A stretch of 64,000 nt of DNA from Trujillonella endophytica (GTDB lineage: Bacteria; Actinomycetota; Actinomycetes; Mycobacteriales; Geodermatophilaceae). Position 1 is the first letter of the stretch; each line of letters starts with the position of its first letter. The notes under the pieces were generated by a model that ran no database searches, was not told where the DNA came from, and worked only from the letters and a program-made list of their open reading frames with translations. A program made the translations under genes and the position numbers. This document shows positions 61,083-64,000 of this stretch, piece by piece. The DNA lies in the NCBI RefSeq assembly GCF_019799905.1, contig NZ_JABGCI010000011.1, positions 99,354-163,353 on the forward strand, written 5' to 3'.

Positions 61083-61521
61083 CAGCGAGGTCGACCGCGA
61101 GACCGCCGCCGCCCATCTCGCCGCCCTCCGCGCCGACCGCGTGGCGCTCGCCGACCGGGTCGTCGCACCGTGGTGGTACGACGTCACGCTCGGGCTGCTG
61201 CTGTTCGGCTTCCTGGCCTCCTACGCCTTCGACTCCCTCTGGGTGACCTTCCCGGCGCTGGTCGTCTTCCTGCTCGGACTCGGGATGCTGGTGTCGGCGT
61301 ACAAGCGCATCACCGGCATCTGGGTGAACGTCACCTGGGGCGCCATGGCGGCCTGGATGGCCGTCGTCCTGCCCGTGCTCGTCGCGGGGTTCGTGCTGGC
61401 GGAGGGCTTCGACCGGCACTGGGCGATGGTGGTGGCCGGAGCCGTGCTGGGGCTGGCGGTCGTCCTGTTCAGCCGGTACTGGGGCCGGAAGCTGGTCGCC
61501 GACCTGCGGACGTCGCTGTGA
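61075..61521 (+). CDS. Four-helix membrane protein of unknown function
   Basis: A 148-residue protein with a charged N-terminal helix (DRETAAAHLAALRADRVALA) and four membrane helices (about 34-52, 57-75, 87-110, 118-136), ending ...YWGRKLVADLRTSL. I do not recognise the family; it resembles small membrane proteins encoded before MarR/HTH_34-type regulators. It overlaps the regulator by GTGA, and that overlaps the permease, so it is gene 1 of a three-gene operon. Confidence 0.75.
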   Translation: MESSEVDRETAAAHLAALRADRVALADRVVAPWWYDVTLGLLLFGFLASYAFDSLWVTFPALVVFLLGLGMLVSAYKRITGIWVNVTWGAMAAWMAVVLPVLVAGFVLAEGFDRHWAMVVAGAVLGLAVVLFSRYWGRKLVADLRTSL

Positions 61522-61823
61522 CCAGCGCACCCATGGGGACGACCCCGCGGTTCGACGGGGTCATCCACCCCCCGCCGCGGCTGCAGATCTGCGGCCTCCT
61601 GGCGGCCGTCGACACGATGGAGTTCGCCGCCGTGCGCGACCAGGTCGGCGTGAGCGACTCGGTCCTCTCCAAGCACGTCAGGCAGCTGGAGGAGGCCGGC
61701 TACGTCGAGGTCGCCAAGGCGACCATCGCGTCCCGCCAGCGGACCAGCCTGTCGCTGACGAAGGACGGCCGGCGGGCCTTCGACGCGCACGTGGCCGAGC
61801 TCCGGCGGATCACCGGCGGGTGA
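61518..61823 (+). CDS. Winged-helix regulator (HTH_34/MarR-like)
   Basis: A 101-residue protein: HPPPRLQICGLLAAVDTMEF, AAVRDQVGVSDSVLSKHVRQ, LEEAGYVEVAKATIASRQRT, SLSLTKDGRRAFDAHVAEL is a complete winged-helix DNA-binding domain of the HTH_34 group. The start is GTG 61518 in the overlap, or ATG 61533. It likely autoregulates through the GGAAAG/CTTTCC sites. No ligand domain is present. Confidence 0.88.
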   Translation: MTSAPMGTTPRFDGVIHPPPRLQICGLLAAVDTMEFAAVRDQVGVSDSVLSKHVRQLEEAGYVEVAKATIASRQRTSLSLTKDGRRAFDAHVAELRRITGG

Positions 61824-62869
61824 GGAGGCACCTCGCCGACCTCGTCGTCGTCCTCGCCGCCGCGGTGGTCGCCGGCGTCGTCCTCGGCGCGCTGGGCCTG
61901 CCCTCCGCGGCGCTGTTCGGCGGCCTGCTGGCCGGCCTGGTGCGCGGGCTGGGCGGGAGTCGGCGGCTGGCGCTGCCCCGGCCGGCGGTCATGGCGGCGC
62001 AGGCCACCCTCGGCGTCTCCATCGGCTCGCTGGTCGACCTCGACACCCTCGCCGCCCTGGGGCAGGACTGGCTGCCGGTCCTGCTGGTGGTGCTCGGCAC
62101 GCTCGCGCTCAGCCTGCTGGCGGGCCTCGTGCTGCGGCTGCAGCCGGGCATCAGCCCGGTCACCGGGGCCTTCGCGATGATCGCCGGCGGGGCCTCGGGC
62201 ATCACCGCGATGGCGCGCGACCTGGGGGCCGACGACCGGATGGTCGCCGTCCTCCAGTACCTGCGGGTGCTGCTCATCGTCCTGCTCATGCCGGTGGCCG
62301 CGACGGCGGTCTACGGCGCCTCGCCCGGCTCGGGCGGCTCCCCGGCGGACGGCGGCGCGCCGGGGTGGCCGGTCGGCCTGCTCTTCACCGCGGGCTGCGC
62401 CGTGGCCGGGGTGCTGCTGGCCCGGCTGCTGCACGTGCCGGTGCCCGCGCTGCTCGGCCCGCTCGCGGTCGCCGCGGGGCTCGACCTCTCGGGCCTGTCC
62501 GGCGGAGCGGAGGTGCCCGCGCTGCTGGGTGCCACGGCCTTCGTGCTGATCGGCCTCAACGTCGGGCTGAACTTCGACCGGGCGAGCCTGCGGACCATCG
62601 GCCGGGCGCTGCCCCTGGCGCTCGCCGTGATCGCTGGCGTCGTCCTCGCCAGCGCCGGACTCGGTGCGGTGCTGGCCGCGGCCACCGGTGCCAGCCGGCT
62701 CGACGCCTACCTCGCCACCACCCCGGGCGGGCTGTACGCCGTCCTGGCGACGGCGACCGACGGCGGCGCGGACGCCACGTTCGTGCTCGCCGTCCAGGTG
62801 CTGCGGCTGTTCGTCATGCTCGGCACCGCCCCGCTGATCGCGCGGTGGCTGCGCCGCGGCACGGCGTGA
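61820..62869 (+). CDS. AbrB-family (ammonia monooxygenase-like, PF05145) membrane permease
   Basis: A 349-residue protein with about ten helices in two repeats. The repeats share Gly-rich segments: GALGLPSAALFGGLLAGLVR with AFAMIAGGASGITAMARDLG, and AYLATTPGGLYAVLATATDG. These are typical of the PF05145 AbrB duplication family, whose members are uncharacterised transporters despite their names. GTG start overlapping the regulator stop (GTGA). Confidence 0.85.
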   Translation: MRRHLADLVVVLAAAVVAGVVLGALGLPSAALFGGLLAGLVRGLGGSRRLALPRPAVMAAQATLGVSIGSLVDLDTLAALGQDWLPVLLVVLGTLALSLLAGLVLRLQPGISPVTGAFAMIAGGASGITAMARDLGADDRMVAVLQYLRVLLIVLLMPVAATAVYGASPGSGGSPADGGAPGWPVGLLFTAGCAVAGVLLARLLHVPVPALLGPLAVAAGLDLSGLSGGAEVPALLGATAFVLIGLNVGLNFDRASLRTIGRALPLALAVIAGVVLASAGLGAVLAAATGASRLDAYLATTPGGLYAVLATATDGGADATFVLAVQVLRLFVMLGTAPLIARWLRRGTA

Positions 62870-62968
62870 GCGTGTCGGGCACGAGACACCCGCCCCCAGG
62901 GGCCTCCCTGCCCACAGGAGGGGCGCGAGGAGGGGCCACACGGCCCGGGTCCGCCTACCCTCGACCGG

Positions 62969-63265
62969 GTGTCCGACGCGACGAGGGGGAGCGAGCTGTC
63001 CGAGCAGGAGACCGACGGCACGGTGCTGCTGTTCGTCGGCGGCCCGCTCGACGGCCGCGTCGAGGTGCGCCCGGCCCGGCACGGCGACCCGCTGCCCACG
63101 GTGACCCACGTGCACCTGCACGACGGGCCCAAGGTGGTCAGCCGGTACGACCTGCAGGAACTCCCCGGTCAGGCGGGCGTCTACCACCTGCGCCCGCCGG
63201 CCTCCCGGCGCGGCGGGGACGAGACGTCCGCGCGGTCGCGGGGCCGCGAGGACTCGGCCGGCTGA
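62969..63265 (+). CDS. Small hypothetical protein
   Basis: A 98-residue soluble protein: TVLLFVGGPLDGRVEVRPAR, then VTHVHLHDGPKVVSRYDLQE and a polar Arg/Ser tail. The G-G-P-x-D-G-R and Y-x-L pattern resembles small phage-like proteins of unknown function, but I cannot assign a family. GTG start preceded by TACCCT and 7 bases, as in nth, so probably a leaderless transcript. Confidence 0.65.
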   Translation: MSDATRGSELSEQETDGTVLLFVGGPLDGRVEVRPARHGDPLPTVTHVHLHDGPKVVSRYDLQELPGQAGVYHLRPPASRRGGDETSARSRGREDSAG

Positions 63266-63334
63266 CGGGCGTCACCCCGGGTCGCTGACACCCGGCACTG
63301 CCGCCGCGCCTCCTCGTGCGGCCAGGGTCGGGTC

Positions 63335-63763
63335 GTGACCGATCCGCTGCTCGCCCTGCACGTCGCCGCCGGGACGGCCGGGCTGCTGCTCGGGCCGCTG
63401 TGGCTGCTCCTGCGCCTGCGCGGCCGTCACGGGGGGACGGCGGCCGCGAGCTACCAGGCGGCCCTCCTGCTGGTGGCCGGAAGCGGTGCGGCGCTGGCCC
63501 TGACCCGGCCGGGGCTCGCCTGGCTGGTCGCCTTCGCCGTCCTCACGCCGGCGCTGGCGCTGGCCGGGGCCGCGGCCCGACGGCGGGGCTGGGCGCACTG
63601 GCGGGCGCTGCAGCCGCACCTGCTCGGCGGGTCCTACGTCGCGCTGGTCACCGGTGCGCTCGTGGCGTCCACCGGGAGCCCGCTGGCCTGGCTGCTGCCC
63701 GCGCTCGTCGCCCAGCTGCCGATCGCGCTGGCCAAGCGGCGGCTCCTAGCGCTCCCTGCGTGA
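63335..63763 (+). CDS. Small four-helix membrane protein (DUF2306-like?)
   Basis: A 142-residue protein with four helices: LLALHVAAGTAGLLLGPLWL, AALLLVAGSGAALALTRPGL, AWLVAFAVLTPALALAGAAA, LLGGSYVALVTGALVASTGS. The His in helix 1 (LHVAAG) and LQPHLLGGSYVALVTG recall DUF2306 membrane proteins. GTG start. Function unknown. Confidence 0.6.
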   Translation: MTDPLLALHVAAGTAGLLLGPLWLLLRLRGRHGGTAAASYQAALLLVAGSGAALALTRPGLAWLVAFAVLTPALALAGAAARRRGWAHWRALQPHLLGGSYVALVTGALVASTGSPLAWLLPALVAQLPIALAKRRLLALPA

Positions 63764-63870
63764 GCCGCTTCGACGGGTGGGGAACGACCGACGTCGGCGC
63801 TCGAGGCGTTCCCGCGGGATCGTCGCGGGTCGCTGACCTGCGGGAACTGTCGGACCGCTCCGCCATCATG

Positions 63871-63885
63871 CGAACACGCGTTCGA
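63871..63885 (+). promoter_or_regulatory. LexA (SOS) box
   Basis: CGAACACGCGTTCGA matches the actinobacterial/Bacillus-type LexA consensus CGAAC-N4-GTTCG exactly. It lies 15 bases before the ATG of the last gene. Confidence 0.7.
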
Positions 63886-63900
63886 TCAGGTGGAGGGGCG

Positions 63901-64000
63901 ATGGGGACGGCGGGGCTGCCGCTGGACGTGCTGGCGCGGCGGATCACCAGCGGAGCGGTGCGGCTGGCCGCGGCCACGGCGGCGTGGCTGGCGCTGATCG
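63901..64000 (+). CDS. DUF222/13E12-like protein, N-terminal fragment
   Basis: The first 33 codons: MGTAGLPLDVLARRITSGAV then RLAAATAAWLALI. The rhythm LARRIT..AVRLAAATAAWLALI fits the start of DUF222/HNH (13E12-repeat) proteins, in which AEFDRREGW usually follows. The ATG follows GGAGG. A LexA box lies just upstream, as reported for 13E12 genes in M. tuberculosis. The gene runs off the window, so the HNH domain is not seen. Confidence 0.5.
   Translation, partial: MGTAGLPLDVLARRITSGAVRLAAATAAWLALI

Overview
The window is very GC-rich (third codon positions almost always G or C), with many GTG starts and 4-base ATGA/GTGA gene overlaps. The genes are typical of high-GC Actinobacteria: an Mrp antiporter with fused A and B subunits, paired ArsA-like ATPases next to a class A penicillin-binding protein, a Crp/Nth/MarP block and a LexA-type SOS box. 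The protein style suggests Geodermatophilaceae (Blastococcus, Geodermatophilus or Modestobacter), but that is inference. No rRNA, CRISPR array, insertion sequence or prophage was seen. Most of the window is chromosomal core.

Layout. 1-4250: end of an alpha-E protein, a transglutaminase-like protein, a GNAT-like protein and an ABC-F ATPase. 4337-5275: a decayed spot with a multiply frameshifted membrane gene abutting the orphan DNA-binding end of a LuxR-type regulator. 5378-11840: a complete mrp Na+/H+ antiporter operon. 11878-12953: an ECF sigma factor coupled to a VOC-fold protein. 13049-14950: leuA behind a Leu-Leu-Leu leader peptide and an attenuator-like hairpin. 14958-17495: an XRE regulator with a Cys-rich tail and a phospholipase D-type protein. 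17571-19879: lysC-asd. 19949-25457: a GT87 mannosyltransferase-like protein, an S9 peptidase and two CNNM/CBS membrane proteins, followed by tRNA-Pro(CGG). 25719-42332: a block whose gene content and order closely match Mycobacterium tuberculosis Rv3683 to Rv3667 as I remember it (phosphoesterase, PBP, two ArsA ATPases, DUF4177, RidA, NUDIX, Crp, Nth, thioredoxin lipoprotein, CoA NUDIX, MarP, EphE-like hydrolase, holin-like protein, Acs). The whiB4-type gene usual between PBP and ArsA is missing. 42434-50290: accessory metabolism and regulators: FhuF-like protein, QueA-like protein plus SDR facing soxR across a SoxR box, a DODA-type dioxygenase, an ABC exporter with its own XRE regulator, and an ADH facing a TetR regulator. 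50313-60773: an eleven-gene cobalamin operon on the minus strand behind a cobalamin riboswitch. 61075-64000: a small membrane protein/regulator/AbrB-type permease operon, two small unknown genes, and the start of a DUF222/13E12-like gene behind an SOS box.

How the genes work together. The cobalamin operon joins corrin-ring enzymes (CysG, CobE-like, CobB, CobO, CobC, CobT, a chelatase I/D subunit) to a CbiMNQO cobalt importer under one riboswitch. LysC and Asd carry out the first two steps of the aspartate pathway, and LeuA commits carbon to leucine. The PBP, ArsA pair, Crp and MarP block is the cell-envelope and stress island well known from mycobacteria.

The most unusual signals are non-coding. 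A family of five nested-hairpin elements begins at or just after stop codons, always in the same orientation relative to the gene, with arms that co-vary. A second hairpin family has three copies. In two convergent gene pairs the two TGA stop codons sit opposite each other in one terminator stem. cobT appears to start at CTG, placed by a strong ribosome binding site inside a CTGA overlap. I do not see a clearly new multi-gene system.
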